Made by a program: the position numbers and the translations under genes
Notes under the pieces: model-generated
Told to the model about the DNA's origin: nothing
What the model saw: the letters and a program-made list of their open reading frames with translations, nothing else
The model's database searches: none
In this document: positions 63,419-64,000 of the stretch, piece after piece
How positions within the stretch are numbered: the first letter of the stretch is position 1
Layout: each line of letters begins with the position of its first letter
Assembly: GCA_019359725.1 (NCBI GenBank)
Contig: JAHHGR010000003.1
Coordinates: 1-64,000 of the forward strand
Origin: Aphanocapsa lilacina HA4352-LM1
GTDB taxonomy: Bacteria; Cyanobacteriota; Cyanobacteriia; Gloeobacterales; Gloeobacteraceae
DNA length: 64,000 bases
Direction: 5' to 3'

Positions 63419-63754
63419 CTAGTCCGTCAGGCTCTCGGCTTTGATGGGCACCAGGTTGCCTTGGGCGGTGAGGCCCAGCAAAATCGGTTCGTTGAGGCGG
63501 ATCGAATTGCCGCTCAGGGCGCAGCGCTGCTCCTGGCGGGCGGTGGCCGCCAGAGTCGAGCGAATCTCGCCGCGGCCGACCAGGACTTTGTACTCACCGG
63601 ATTTTTCGCGCACGTAGTTCCAGAGGATCTCCCGCACCAGCGCCTGATAGCCTTGATCGCCTGAGAATTGTTTGAGCTTTTCTTTGAGTTCACGCTCCAG
63701 GCGGATGCTGGTTACTTCCATTTCGGTGGTTGAGGTGCGTGGGAGTGTATGCAT
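63419..63754 (-). CDS. Ribbon-helix-helix DNA-binding-type protein
   Basis: 111 residues; AAGGAG is 7 bp before ATG 63754, so the longer start is preferred over an ATG 11 codons later. Residues 12-50 (MEVTSIRLERELKEKLKQFSGDQGYQALVREILWNYVRE) look like a CopG/Arc-type ribbon-helix-helix. The C-terminal 60 residues (IRSTLAATARQEQRCALSGNSIRLNEPILLGLT) are beta-rich and not recognised. A tandem 11-bp repeat lies just upstream and could be its operator. Confidence 0.65.
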   Translation of the reverse strand: MHTLPRTSTTEMEVTSIRLERELKEKLKQFSGDQGYQALVREILWNYVREKSGEYKVLVGRGEIRSTLAATARQEQRCALSGNSIRLNEPILLGLTAQGNLVPIKAESLTD

Positions 63755-63781
63755 CGGTGTGCTCCTTGGCTCGGCCGAGTC

Positions 63782-63803
63782 CTGTAGTATAGCTGTAGTA
63801 TAG
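63782..63803 (-). promoter_or_regulatory. Tandem 11-bp repeat with duplicated TATACT box
   Basis: CTGTAGTATAG occurs twice head to tail (63782-63792, 63793-63803). On the minus strand each copy contains TATACT, a good -10 box for the RHH gene that starts 28 bp away. Ribbon-helix-helix proteins often bind such direct repeats, so autoregulation is plausible. Confidence 0.5.
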
Positions 63804-63822
63804 CGCCTTAGGCGAGCGTCGC

Positions 63823-64000
63823 TCAGGTTTTCAGCCGTTCGGGCACCAGGCGCCCACCGCCGTCGAGTTCCCCGTCGCGGATTTCTTCTTGGTATTGGGC
63901 GTCGGCGTTGACGGCCCAGAGGTTGTACTTCCCGTCCGCGGCGATATTGCGCGCGGCGAGCAAGCCGGTCATCATCGCGTGGTCCTGGTTGTTGTAGCGG
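63823..64000 (-). CDS. FAD-dependent oxidoreductase, C-terminal end (cut by window edge)
   Basis: Only the last 59 codons are in the window. They read RYNNQDHAMMTGLLAARNIAADGKYNLWAVNADAQYQEE and end RLVPERLKT. RYNNQDHAMxTxxLAARN is the FAD-contacting C-terminal segment of a cyanobacterial NAD(P)/FAD oxidoreductase family, from memory. The substrate cannot be said from this part. It is upstream of the RHH gene on the same strand. Confidence 0.6.
   Translation of the reverse strand, partial: RYNNQDHAMMTGLLAARNIAADGKYNLWAVNADAQYQEEIRDGELDGGGRLVPERLKT

Overview
The window is GC-rich DNA from a cyanobacterium, most likely a deep-branching, Gloeobacter-like one; that name is inferred from content, not from a search. 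The cyanobacterial markers are petB and petD (cytochrome b6f), cytochrome c6 (petJ), a CRR6-type NdhI maturation factor, a SipA/DUF3148 protein, DUF1997 and DUF3727 proteins, several Uma2 (DUF820) genes and a ruvX-DUF3727-mltG-yqeG cluster. No tRNA, rRNA or CRISPR array was seen.

Layout. 1-950: an IS30-type transposase tail with a 17-bp inverted repeat, then a Uma2 gene. 981-10364: two back-to-back gene groups. One runs leftward (small acidic protein, sulfotransferase, beta-propeller protein, 2-oxoglutarate oxygenase). The other runs rightward (divergent sulfotransferase paralogue, TPR protein, alkaline-phosphatase-fold enzyme, and a fused PqqD-like / inactive M50-like / HlyD export protein). 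This is the best candidate for an undescribed system: it looks like modification and export of a sulfated product, but the substrate is unknown. 10369-15700: secreted propeller, cytochrome c6, Uma2, small membrane protein, TonB-dependent receptor and a decayed toxin-antitoxin pair. 15697-25900: tatC, yidD, a DnaA-box palindrome, sipA, a large patatin, purC, ftsH, petB-petD divergent from an Rrf2 regulator, and a DUF62 SAM hydrolase. 25926-28915: an overlapping gene pair resembling CruE/CrtU and CruH of aromatic carotenoid synthesis. 29003-46509: mostly housekeeping genes, including mgtE behind a leader RNA with mutually exclusive structures at its ribosome binding site, recR-ybaB, pyk, murE, a PBP1 operon, rpsT-acs and a PP2C phosphatase.

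46510-57018 is accessory DNA. It holds an ECF sigma factor next to a membrane Ser/Thr kinase with TPRs (an arrangement best known from Acidobacteria and Planctomycetes), a truncated SBBP-type gene, and two large surface proteins (a subtilase and an IPT-repeat protein). The two surface proteins share a C-terminal FG-GAP-like tail, and each contains a recent tandem duplication. 57019-64000 returns to core genes: thrB, a PEGA-like membrane protein, yqeG, mltG, DUF3727, ruvX, gdhA, a ribbon-helix-helix gene with a duplicated 11-bp upstream repeat, and the end of an FAD-dependent oxidoreductase.

Gene positions were taken from reading frames. Starts were moved where a Shine-Dalgarno sequence or the family N-terminus favoured another codon. 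Function calls rest on remembered motifs; no database was consulted.
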